A DNA stretch of 64,000 bases, taken from assembly GCA_012976225.1 (NCBI GenBank), contig JAAVVG010000010.1, positions 248,001 through 312,000 of the forward strand, given 5' to 3'. The stretch comes from Golubevia sp. BC0850. Taxonomy: Eukaryota; Basidiomycota; Exobasidiomycetes; Golubeviales; Golubeviaceae. Positions within the stretch are counted from its first letter, which is position 1; each line of letters begins with the position of its first letter. Positions 33,356 to 43,497 of the stretch are shown piece after piece. The notes below the pieces were generated by a model, which worked only from the letters and a program-made list of their open reading frames with translations, had not been told where the DNA came from and did not search any database. A program made the position numbers and the translations under genes.

Positions 33356-35550
33356 ATGGCCTCCAATTCAACGTCAAACCCATCAGACGATTCTCACGGA
33401 TCGAAACAATCCAAACAAACAAAAAAGAGAGTTTGCATTGTCGGAAGCGGTTGCAGTGGAATGAGCGCCGCCTATGCTTTGTCATTGTCTCCAGAGAAGT
33501 TTGACGTTACTCTTTTCGAGAAGATGCCAGTAGTTGGTGGTTCTGCTACCTCTCATTATCTACCAAACAAGGACTATTACGGAGCTGAATACATTAATGA
33601 TGGAGTTCAAGGAGCCAGGTGAGTGTTAGCTAATATCCACAAACTATTCCACCATAAGGCAGAATTGACTCTCCCTCTTTTTTGACTTCATTCTCATACA
33701 GTCCAGTATTCCATAACACTTTCAAAATGTTTGAACAAGTGTTAGGATTCCAAGCCCAAGAAGTCCAAATGCAGATCTCGTTTGGAAAGGGCCAAGAAGA
33801 GTTTTGGTCAAATGTCTTTCCAAGTGAATTGGTGGATCGATTTCAGAAGGACATCAAGAAGGTGAGTAGTGTAGTCAGAAGACCAAATAGAAGTCAAAGA
33901 TTGCCTTGGCTTAAAGTGGTTTGCTGACAATCTGTGCTTGCCTGCTTCTCCCGCCACCACCTTTCACAGTTTGGAAAAGCTCTCAACACAATCAAAACCT
34001 TTGAAGTCTTTTTCGCCATGATCCCAGTATCTAGAATGTTAAAGATGTTTGGATTCTCAACTGATTTTGGAGAGAGAATGATCTATCCTCTAGTAGCTCT
34101 CTTCTTTGGGACTGGGAATGAAACTCCAAACATCAGTAGTGCCATTCTTGAACGTGTTTTCTTGGATCCTAGTATGAGGTTATTTGAATTTAGCGAGGTG
34201 AGTATGGAACTTCGAGTACATGAAAGAAGAGTTAGCTGACCTCATCTCTCATCCAATTTATTTTCAGGCATCTTTACTAGCTTCAGTCCCCACAATGATG
34301 GCCTTCCCAGAACTTTCAAAAGTCTACGGAGCTTGGAAAGAAGAAGTTGAATCTCGAGGAAATGTCAAGGTCAAGACTTCAACTGAAGTTGTCTCTGTAG
34401 ATCGTTCGAAGAAAGCTCAGGCTCAAGGAGGTGACATTCTGCTTAACTTCCGTTCTGTTGATGATTCTGGAAACCCCATTTCTTCGTCTCAAGAAACTCA
34501 AGAAGTCTTCGATGAGCTCATCTTAGCTTCAGATGCGGATTCTTCTCTCAAAATTTTAAAAGCTGGATCTGGGCCAACTTGGAAAGAGAAATCAATCTTA
34601 GGAAGTGTTCTTTACAAATGGGACGTAACAGTGACTCATAATGATTTAGATTACATGAACAAACATTATGAAATGGCTTTTCCTGAAAACTTCAAAGCTG
34701 ATAGAAATGATAAGGAAAGTCTGGAAGCTTTCAAATTCGCTAAAGAGAATTGGAATCCTTTATATTTGATTAAAATGTATGAACATGATCGTAAGAAAAT
34801 TGAAATGAGTTTCGATTTAACTGTTTATCAACCTCAATTTAAATCTAAGAAGGAAAGTGGAGGGAAATATTTGGAACAAAGGATGGGTAAGGAGAATGCT
34901 GAACTGAAAGAAGCTCAACAATCTTTGAAGGTTTTGGAGAAACCTACTGCTAAAGATGGAGATCAAACTCCTCCTCCACTTGAACAACATGTTTTCCAAA
35001 CTATCTTTTTAGACAAACAAATTTCGGAACAATGGACTAAGGAGGATATTAAAGAAGAGAAGGTCATTTTGGAGAGGTGAGTCACAGGGGATGAGGAGTA
35101 GACGACTGTCCGGAGTGCGACCCCTGATCTTCTCTCTTTCTCTCTTTCTTCTCTCTCTCTTCTCTATCTGTTTTGTCTTTTCTCTTTCTTCTCGTTCTTC
35201 TCTCCCTTTCACCCGTTCTTCTCTCTCCTCAACTTCTCCTTCTCTCTCTACTACTCATTCCTTTGACAAGGTGGTGGAAGCAGCAGAGCCATCGATGGCA
35301 ACATTATGCTAAGGTCGTTCCTTGGATGTGGACTATAAACGGAAAGAATCATACTAACTATGCTGGAGCTTGGACTGTTCTGAATATGCACGAGATTGGT
35401 ATTTCCTCTGGTTTCTCAGCAGCTTATTCTTTGGGAGCTGGATATCCTTTCAAGGATGATGAGGAATGTTGTCGCTTGTTCAGGTTGTATCACGCTTTGA
35501 GCAGGCTGAGTAGGATGAGAGGGGAGGATAGAAAGGGTTTACTGGCTTGA
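33356..35550 (+). CDS. FAD-dependent amine oxidase-like oxidoreductase, 579 aa
   Basis: Exons 33356-33618, 33702-33861, 33970-34197, 34268-35076 and 35271-35550 sum to 1740 nt. The dinucleotide-binding fold is RVCIVGSGCSGMSAAYAL (residues about 25-42), followed by LFEKMPVVGGSA, the second Gly motif of flavin amine oxidases. The end has YAGAWTVLNMHEIGISSGFSAAYSLG, the usual C-terminal FAD contact. There is no signal peptide in the first 20 residues, which are Ser/Asn-rich. Between these, acidic and Lys-rich loops (around residues 400-450) extend the protein. This family in fungi is annotated as NAD(P)-binding or amine-oxidase-like; the substrate is unknown. It may share promoter sequence with the AT-hook gene, which runs the other way and may begin only 120 bp upstream. 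Confidence 0.88.
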
Positions 35551-35807
35551 GATCGGTTTCGGCTTTCCTTTCCTTTTCTTTTTTCTTTTTTTTGTTGATA
35601 ATCATCTAGATTCTGGAGTTGCGTTAATCTTATATCTGTTCCTTGGGAAAGGGGTTTTTGAGGTGTCGTTCGACGCGTGCTCGCGAAGACTGAAAAGAAA
35701 AGACAAGAAGAGGTCGCTTCCCAACCTTCGAATTTCTTTCGTTCAAATCATCACTAGCTTCAAGCCAAGGCTCCATATTCCTTTTTCAGGTCTATACAGT
35801 CACACTA

Positions 35808-36740
35808 ATGTCCTCGTCGATGAGATCCTATCCATTTCTATCCGCATCTCGGCGTGCAATCCTTCAACAATCGCTCTCCGATTTCCTATCTTCCTCTCCC
35901 TCTTCAACTTTCTCGTCTAGACCTTTAAAGATTTTATGGTCTTCTGTTACATCGTGGCCTTCAAGCAGCGATGACAGCTCGTCTTCTCCAATCTCAGTCG
36001 CAATCTTAGATTCTTCTTTCAATCCACCAACTTCAGCCCACCTTTCTCTTCTTTTAAACGATCCATCAGACCTATCTCATGATGCTCATTTACTCTTATT
36101 CTCAACTTCCAACGCTGATAAAGGAACTGGAAAGGAAGGTGACGCAACTCCTCTTCAGAGGATCGAAATGATGGAAATCTTAGCTAAGGAAGCAACAAGA
36201 AGATTGAAACTTCGTCATGGGGACAATCACGAACCTGCTGTGGCAGTCGGGATAGTAGACCATCCTTTAATCGCACCTAAGTCTACTTTGATTAAGGATC
36301 ACTTAAAGACTCTGAAGGTGGAGACTCAACTACATTATCTAGTCGGAGCAGACACTATTCCAAGATTCTTTAGCCCAAAGTACTACAACCCACCTAATGG
36401 AACTGGATTAAAAGAAACTTGTCAAAAGATGTTTGGACAAGAGAAGACTAAGATGATATGCGCTAGAAGATCTACTTCTGGAGATCAGAAGGAAGAAAAG
36501 GAGAAAGAGGATGAACTGTTAGAAAGCGAATTCGTGAGGGAATGGCATGAACGAGGCCTGGTTAAGATTGAAGATTTGTTAACGGAAGAAGAGATGAAAT
36601 TCAGTAGCACTGAGATTAGAGGTTTAGTGAAGGAATTGCTCGACTCGGATGGGAAAGCAGAAGGAGCTGGAAAAAGATTGAAAGAATGTACTATTGAAGG
36701 GATTAGAGAGTACTTGTTGACAGAGAAGCTGTATCAGTGA
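35808..36740 (+). CDS. POF1: Nicotinamide-nucleotide adenylyltransferase-like protein (POF1 type), 310 aa, no intron
   Basis: It is a single open frame from MSSSMRSYPFL to EKLYQ. The nucleotidyltransferase fold is marked by AILDSSFNPPTSAHLSLL (residues about 66-83), with TSAH in place of the (H/T)xGH motif, as in the POF1 branch. VGADTIPRFF precedes the late FSSTEIRGLV, an ISSTxxR-type ATP-binding motif. Family members make NAD or related dinucleotides from NMN and ATP. Budding-yeast Pof1 is implicated in protein quality control, so the biological role may not be bulk NAD synthesis. The N-terminal 50 residues are Ser-rich. Being intronless stands out among its neighbours. Confidence 0.85.
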   Translation: MSSSMRSYPFLSASRRAILQQSLSDFLSSSPSSTFSSRPLKILWSSVTSWPSSSDDSSSSPISVAILDSSFNPPTSAHLSLLLNDPSDLSHDAHLLLFSTSNADKGTGKEGDATPLQRIEMMEILAKEATRRLKLRHGDNHEPAVAVGIVDHPLIAPKSTLIKDHLKTLKVETQLHYLVGADTIPRFFSPKYYNPPNGTGLKETCQKMFGQEKTKMICARRSTSGDQKEEKEKEDELLESEFVREWHERGLVKIEDLLTEEEMKFSSTEIRGLVKELLDSDGKAEGAGKRLKECTIEGIREYLLTEKLYQ

Positions 36741-37432
36741 TTTCTCAATTTTGAAAGTTAATTTTCTTTATTTGTGATGGGAATACAGCCTCGAGAACAA
36801 ATGGGTGTTGGGCAGGCTCCGAATTGGCGAGAGGAGTTCCAAGCACTCTCTCTTACACATGAAGCATGATACACAAGATTGAATCGCTGCAGTTGAGATT
36901 GTCGGCTCGAGGTGAGAATCAGAAAGCAAGTCCAGAGGGCTACTGGCGACAGAGAATCTCTCTTTTTTTCTCAGACCCTTGTTAACAAGGCTAGTGATTC
37001 CTATGCTCGGGTCTCTAGTCTAAAAGAGACTTTTAAGTAAAATTTCGAAGTCAAGTCTTTCTTTTGGAAAGATGAAGGGCCTGGAGAGTGGCAGCATCCC
37101 AAGGCTCAAGTCTAAACCCCTTGGTGCGATTCGAAGTCTCGACACCCTTGCTAACCTCTCACCTTTCCCTAACCACACACTCGCCGTAAAAATTAGAATC
37201 TGCGAACATTTTCAGTTGGATCCGTAGTCAGGGAGAGCTCGAAACTCGAAAGTACAGATCGATCCACGTGTTGTAGACAAGCCGTTCGTTCGGCAAGAAA
37301 CCTACCCCTCTTTCTTTTTTTGGCGTCCCCTCTTCTCTTTCCAAACATCCTCTCTCTCTCTCCTTTTCTTCGATTCTTCTTTGTTTCTTCCTCCTACCAT
37401 CACGTTCTTTTAATAAACCTTTGCGAGTCCAA
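36741..37432. other. Intergenic region upstream of the BIM1-like gene
   Basis: This 692-bp stretch separates two plus-strand genes and should contain the BIM1-like promoter. There is a T-rich patch near 36962 and CT-rich leader sequence from 37310. No coding or RNA feature is recognised, and I cannot identify a copper-response element with confidence. Confidence 0.45.
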
Positions 37433-38298
37433 ATGTCGCCCTTCAACGTTCTTCTTCCAGCTCTTCTTTTCCTGACTCCAGTCCTAGCCCATTTCAAGTT
37501 AGACTACCCAACTTCAAGAGGTTACGATGTGAACAACGAGACTCAATTCTGCGGTGGATTCCCGAACGTAACGACGAGAAATCCTTGGTACCTGGAGGAT
37601 GGAAAAGTTAAAATCGAAGGTTTAGAGGATGGGGCCAAAGTCAATGTGAGCCAATTCGAACAGTCTTGTTTCCACAGCTCTGGACGTTCCAACTGTGTTT
37701 ATCTTCATGAAATAGCAGAGTAAAGTAGTGAAATTCTAATTCAAAGACCCTTCTCTTCCCTTCGGTTCTTCAGATTCTCATCACCTTCATCGAAAATCCA
37801 ACATCTCTGACATCTTTCACAGAAGACAATCTACCGGACCTCAAAGGGAAATTAGAGCTTCAAGGTAGAGGTACATATTGTTTTAACAATAATCTCACCT
37901 CAATCTTAGGAGCTGAAGGTGGTGGAAATGAAACCAGTGGTGGAATCGGATTGGTCGACGGTACCAATGCTACCATCTTGGTCCAATACATTGCTGAGAC
38001 TGGCACCTTTTACCAGGTTGGTGTCTGTGAAATTTGTTCAAGTGATGGAAGGCAGGGTGAATGGTTCTGTGCTGACTGAACCTCTCCGCCTCTCTCCCAC
38101 CTTCTTCCCCTCTCTACCCCTGCTCAGTGCTCCGACGTCACACTCAGCTCAGATGCAACTCAAGGATCAAAAATCGAGTGCAAAGATTCTTTGACTCCTG
38201 ACAACACTTCCTCAAGCCCTTCAGTACTGACTAAACATCCTTTCAAGTCGGCTTTGCTGTTCTCGTCCATCTTCTTCGGCTCTTGGACTTTATTCTGA
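37433..38298 (+). CDS. BIM1-like (X325/LPMO-like) GPI-anchored copper-binding protein, 208 aa
   Basis: Exons 37433-37645, 37774-38016 and 38128-38298 sum to 627 nt. A signal peptide (residues 1-19, LLPALLFLTPVLA) is cut to expose an N-terminal His in HFKLDYP, the residue that forms the copper brace in LPMO-like X325 proteins. CGGFPN, GRGTYCFNN and the end FYQCSDVTLSS fit the BIM1-like domain, with Cys residues placed for disulphides. A Ser/Thr-rich stretch and a hydrophobic end (SALLFSSIFFGSWTLF) mark a GPI anchor. Cryptococcus Bim1 helps copper uptake at low copper; whether this protein does so or acts in the wall is inference. It is not expected to be oxidative on polysaccharides. Confidence 0.88.
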
Positions 38299-39717
38299 GA
38301 GCCACGAATCGAGATTTCTATATGACATAATACGATCCCTCTCTCAATTCGTCCGTTCGGACTCTAATTTTAGTTTCTCTCTTCTTAACATTGAACAACA
38401 GCATTTACAGTCAGGAATTGCCCCCTCTTTCCCCTTCTCTCCTAACTAAATCATTCTTATTCCGTCTCGACAACTTCACAAGCGCATTCTCTTAGACGTC
38501 AAATTCTCAGATCCTCTGTCAAATATGTAAATAGCACTCATCCTAATCTTTAAAGCTTGCTGGTTTCAAGAACAAGATTTCACGCAACGAATCGAAGCTC
38601 GAGCGTCTGACATTCCAGCAAAAAGAACAAGACTTCGGCATCAAAGCCTAATCAAAGCCCAATCATTCGCAGAGTTTCAATTGGATTAGTGACACAGGCT
38701 CCTCGCGACTCCACCCTCTTCTGAAGTCCCACCTTACAACTACTCCCAGCCGTCTCCCTTCCTCGCTTTCAACTTGTTTCTTTCCAATTCCTATATACTC
38801 TATGGTGTCTCGATCCAAATTTTCGATGAGAGGCACGAGACACAGAACGTTCTTGCACTCACCTTTTCTGACCTCTTCCTCACATTCTGATCTCAGCCCT
38901 TCATTCCTTCCCGCTCTTGCCTGAAACTTCTCATTCTACCATGCTCATCTATCACTATCTACTAGTAACAGCCTAACGAGAATGAAGAGAAAAGAACGTG
39001 CAGAGTTGTCAGTAAAAAAAGTGTGAGCAGAAGCAGAGAAAAGAGAAAGAAGTTGAAGAAGCCTCAGTAGAAAGATGAAAAGCAATTATTTCAAGGTATC
39101 GGTCATGAATTGATCCGTAGTCTAACATGTTTTAAAAAGAATCATTGGCTAAGTTGGAGGAAGAGGGAGATGGCTTTACTCACGATTTTCAGATTGTTGC
39201 TGATTCGCTTCTTGACCTGATGGATAACCCATGAGATCGATATCGTTGTTGCTGAATCTTGAAAATGCTTTTCTCCTGATCTTGTAACTCGAAGGGACTT
39301 GGAGGAAGGAAACAAGAAGGAGGAAAAGACTCTGGAAGAATTGAAGCTGCGAGTGATTGAAGAAGCGTTCACTTCGAGTCGTTCACAAGCTTGTTGTAGA
39401 TCGCTATCTTCGGTTTGAAGAAGTGAACGAAATTGGAAGTTTTGAGTTTCGAAAAGAAGAAAATCAAGAGCGATAAATGAGAAGACACTAGAGTTCGTGG
39501 AGCTTTCACTTTGCTTGTTTGTGGTTGTCGCGTTTCCGTCTGACCAAGTATGAAGCCTTGACATGTTCAGTGCCACTTTCAGATTCAAGAAAAACAGATC
39601 TTCTGCCGAAGAAACGAGAGTCCAATGAGAGAGGTGATGGTGATTGGAACCTAAGAGATATCTCTTCTCTAGATGACTTTTTTGAAATGTACAGTTCTTC
39701 TAATAAGATGCTATCCT
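38299..39717. other. Convergent intergenic region, 1.4 kb, no supported gene
   Basis: The region lies between the 3' ends of the BIM1-like and RCF1 genes. A minus-strand open frame at 39142-39588 (148 codons, Ser-rich) is the only long one. It has no motif, no intron signals and odd composition, so I do not call it. No RNA gene or mobile element is seen. Confidence 0.45.
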
Positions 39718-40712
39718 CTACCTCCTGGAATCCATTCCAATGATAGGTCTACCTTTTTCGTCTCTCAAAGGACTTTTGTTTTCCCTAACTTCCTCTTTTT
39801 TCCCACTTGCATCTCCACTTGCATCTCCACTTCCAAACCAATTCCTGAACAAACTTCCTTCTCTCTTCTCACTCCCACTCTTTCCAGTCCCCTTGGCACT
39901 TTCACCCATCAACGCATCCTCAACCATCCTCCTCTCTTTAACATCTTTATCTTCCATCTCCTTCATACGTTGTCTAAACATAATCCCATCTTCTTTTTTC
40001 TTTTCCTCAGCTCTTTCTACTTGGAAATTCGTTGCAGGTCTTCCGGGCATAGTTTCAACTTTAGCACTGTTTGGATCTGAAGATTGAGTAGCTTTTGCAC
40101 CATAATAAAGGGACCCTACTACTGCTGAAAGAACTGTTATACCTTGGAAGCCTACTCTCCAACGTAAAGCTCGGTTGAATTCGGCTTTGTTACCTTTCCG
40201 GAGTTGATAAGATGCTAAGACGAGAGCCCCACATGTTAGGAGAGAACCTGAAGAGATGGAGAAAAGGGGGATTTGGGGACAGGTAGAAGGAGAGAAGAAA
40301 GATAGGAAGATGGGCAGGGTTAACAGAGAGATGAAAGCGGATCGAAATAATCGACATGCACTCTGCGCTTTGAGATCACTTTGACTTTGATTACTATTCA
40401 AAAGTGAAAGGAAGCTCAATGTGATGGGACAGAAACAGATAGACGTCTCCTCCCCTTGAGTTCTGATGTGGTAATCTCAGAAGCTTCCTGCCCGCTCACT
40501 GTCATTTCTCTCTTCTCAACTTTCCCATCCTAACTCATGAATCATTTCTTGGATCATTTCTTCAGTCAATTAGACCTTGCATGAGATGGGTATTTACCTA
40601 ATGGGATCAAAGGCTCCTCTTTCATTTTCCTCCAAAACTTGTCCTTTGGTTTCTCTATCGTTCCCTCAATCGCAATTGGATCTTGCTTTGGGAACGTCAC
40701 TGGAGATGCCAT
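39718..40712 (-). CDS. RCF1: Respiratory supercomplex factor 1 (HIG1 domain), 214 aa
   Basis: Exons 40712-40598 and 40247-39718 sum to 645 nt. The HIG1 domain starts at about residue 25: KFWRKMKEEPLIPLG, then the first membrane segment LTCGALVLASY. The loop QLRKGNKAEFNRALRWRVGFQG follows, then the second membrane segment ITVLSAVVGSLYYG. Rcf1 proteins sit in the inner mitochondrial membrane and assist cytochrome c oxidase assembly and III-IV supercomplexes. The C-terminal half is charged and helical (REDG.. QRMKEMEDKDVKERR). It contains a short coding tandem repeat (GDASGDAS, 39803-39833). The 350-nt intron is long for this region. It is divergent from the dolichyldiphosphatase fusion gene across 260 bp. 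Confidence 0.93.
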
Positions 40713-40972
40713 AACTTATTGGTAGGTTTAGGTTTAGATTAGACTTGAACAGATTTGAATATGTAGAGTGATGAGCCAAATAGGAAGGTGGGTCAAGAAG
40801 GTTGGGAGGGTGGAGAGCTGGAACGGTGGAGTCGACTGACCGACTCTACAGCTCAACCAACCTAACGGATCAAGATTATGAACTCAAGATTTGCCTCAAG
40901 CAGGTAAACAGCAAGATATCCTTACATATTCTAGCGCAGACTCTAATAGGACAGGACAGTAATCTAGGTGAG
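40713..40972. promoter_or_regulatory. Divergent promoter, RCF1 / dolichyldiphosphatase fusion
   Basis: This 260-bp region separates two divergent start codons. The ATG of the fusion gene was chosen because its exon joins in frame to the family-typical N-terminus (LTHVQYDDSTSPLAKF). No core element is clear. Confidence 0.45.
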
Positions 40973-42978
40973 ATGACTTCACTAGAACCCTCAAGATACT
41001 CAACCCTGGCTTTAACCCACGTTCAATGTGAGTGACATTCTACTCTTTCCATTACCTTCCCTGCCCTTCTTGTTAGCTTAGTCTCTCAACATGTTACTCG
41101 TCCTTATCTCCTCACACACACACTCTCAGACGACTCAACCTCGCCTCTAGCCAAATTTCTGTCCTTGATCACTTTAGCTCCAATCTTCCTATTGTGCTCT
41201 TACCTTACAATCATTCTCTATCGAAGAGAACTGACTTTCATCAATGCTTTCATAGGTCAAGTCGCTTGTGAAGGTCTCAATTGGGGTTTGAAGAGGGTCT
41301 TCAAGCAGAGTAGACCTACTGGTGAGTATGAGTATTCAGATAGCTGAGCTTTCGCACGCAAGCAAGATGGGATGGGATTGAAGGTTTGATGAAATATAAT
41401 TCAGTACCCCAAATTAAACAAGGAGTCGTGGAGAGATGGTTTAGATAGAGGATCGATCTCCATATTTCTTGTGGAGCAAGTCTTGACGGATGGTGAAGCA
41501 CCGAAGTGATGGAAAGCTTTCTTTGGATTCTGAAGGGAATGAGCCAGGCTAGTCAGACGAGACGTTCAAGTAGGAGAAGAGCGGCAAGTCCAAGAGCGGT
41601 CATCTGTAGACTTGACCCCTCCCTGATCTCTGATCTCCCACCTTTCCCCCTCTCTCCACTTCCACTTCTTCTCTCTCCTTCTCCATCTTTCCGGTACTCT
41701 TCTTCTTCAATACTCTCTTCTCCTGCCTTTTATCGTCTATCAGACTTCCTTGGATCAGGTTACGGAATGCCTTCTTCACATTCTCAATTCCTAGGCTTCT
41801 TTGCTTCTTATTTCCTCCTTCATTTCTACATCCATCGACCAACATTTTCCTCCTCTGCTCGAAACTGGAGTCTAATAGGAGGGTTAAGACGACTAGAATG
41901 GTTTATAGGAATGATCGGAATCGCAACTTTAAGTTTAGGAGTTTGTTATTCAAGATGGCATTTGTCTTATCATACTCCTTCGCAGATCCTAATTGGATTG
42001 AGCATAGGACTAGGTTTCGGAGGAAGTTATTATTGGGTTGTAGAAGGTTTGAGTAAGAGGCCTATGAATCTGAAGAAGAGTGGGAAGGGAAATGAGAAAC
42101 AGAGAGCAAGTTCCATCAGAGAAATGGTTTTAGATCACCCTATAGCAGTAGCTTTCAGAATTAGAGATTCATGGTTAGTCTGGAGAGACGGTGGAGTTGA
42201 AGGTGAATATGGTATTTGGAGAGAAGAATGGCAATGGGAAAGAAATCATAAGAACAACTCTTTACCTGGCTCACGAATTTCAAAGAGGAACTCAAATCAA
42301 AGATTGGAAATGATGAAAGTCGCATTAAGAGAAGCTGATAAATCTATAGGATTGAAAACGGCTTTCTGTGTTGGTTGTGTTATCACTATTTCATCTACTT
42401 CAAAAATCATTTCAACCGGATTTTCAAGAGAGTTAGAAGGTAATACTCACGCTGAACAAGTTGCTATAAGCAAAATCTTGGAATTGATTACAGACGTTGG
42501 TGGGAAAGCTGTGAAACAAATTGGGAAGGATAGGACTTTGGAAATCGAGATCGAGATTGATCTTTATACCACTATGGAGCCTTGTTCTGAAAGATTAAGT
42601 GGTCAATCACCATGTTCTTATAGGATTCTAGAATTCAATAAGATGATTTTCAAGGTTGAAAGGAATCGGGCGGAAGAATTGTTTGGGAGTCAGAATGGAA
42701 TTGGGAGTGGGGAAAAACCGGTTTTTTTAAGATTCAAAGTATCGAAAGTTTTGCAAGGAGTTAAAGAACCTGAAGATTTCGTCGATTGTAAGGGCCAAAG
42801 TCTGTTGAGAGAGAACGGGATTGGAGTAGAACAGGTAATACCTTTTGAAGCTCAAGATGAAGATGGAGAAAGAAAGGGAAGGGAGAATTGGTTAGAATTG
42901 GAATGCTTGAGAATCGCAAAGAAAGGTCATGATGATGAACCGAAAGAGAAAGATGGGAACCAGAGCAAATGGAAGTGA
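40973..42978 (+). CDS. CAX4: Dolichyldiphosphatase (CAX4/DOLPP1) fused to a cytidine-deaminase-fold domain, 488 aa
   Basis: Exons 40973-41027, 41130-41321 and 41759-42978 sum to 1467 nt. The N-terminal half is a PAP2 phosphatase of the dolichyldiphosphatase branch. LTHVQYDDSTSPLAKF opens it, followed by KRVFKQSRP (Kx6RP, about 72-80), YGMPSSHSQF (catalytic His near 89) and SRWHLSYHTPSQ. Four hydrophobic segments place it in the ER membrane, where it dephosphorylates dolichyl diphosphate for recycling. From about residue 265 it runs on, without stop or intron, into a zinc deaminase domain. This has NTHAEQVAI (His/Glu near 312) and TMEPCSERLSGQSPC (two Cys near 357), the H-A-E and P-C-x-x-C zinc pattern. 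That domain resembles fungal DRAP/cytidine-deaminase-like proteins. The 437-nt second intron contains a plausible TTGGATCAG acceptor. The deaminase substrate is unknown. Confidence 0.9.
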
Positions 42979-43497
42979 ATGTTGAACTGTAAAAAACTAT
43001 AATTGTAGAAAATTGGAACTTTCTTTTGCTTTGATCATCGATCCTTTCGCTGAATGACTCACTCATCTTCGACCTTTGCCTCATCAGTCTCAGCTCCTGT
43101 CCCCTGATGTCACATCAAAGAACCCAGTAAGACTGGTTCTTCTTGTTCTTGAGTTCCAGTTTTCCGGGTATATGTTGTATGGGGGAGAAGAAAGTGACGA
43201 GTGACTTCCTTGAAAGCTTGAACCTGGGAACCCCCCCCCCAATTTCAAGGTGACTGAAGACTAAAGGAGGGTTGTCTGAAAGATCTATGGGCTCCTTGCC
43301 TGTCAGATCGAAACGTTTTATGTCAAGAGACCTGTCGAGCACAGAGTTGCACTCTTCCAGGAAAGAGGTAGAGTGGGGTTGATGAGATTGAGATGTTGGC
43401 TGCGAAAGAGAGGATCGAACGCATCTTCTCTGGAAGTTGCCTTTCTTTCAAACGATTTGATTTGATTTTTGGTGGAGAGTTGTAGAAAGATGAAGCG
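42979..43497. other. Intergenic region with a C10 tract
   Basis: This lies between two plus-strand genes. A run of ten C residues at 43231-43240 is notable. No other feature is supported. Confidence 0.45.

Noticed and set aside
37646-37725. Extension of BIM1-like exon 1 (VSQFEQSCF...) to a stop
   Set aside because: A GTGAGC donor at 37646 joins in frame to the conserved second exon, so this is intron.
39142-39588. Ser-rich minus-strand open frame of 148 codons
   Set aside because: No family signature, no intron signals and no typical start context; likely chance in a 1.4-kb gap.
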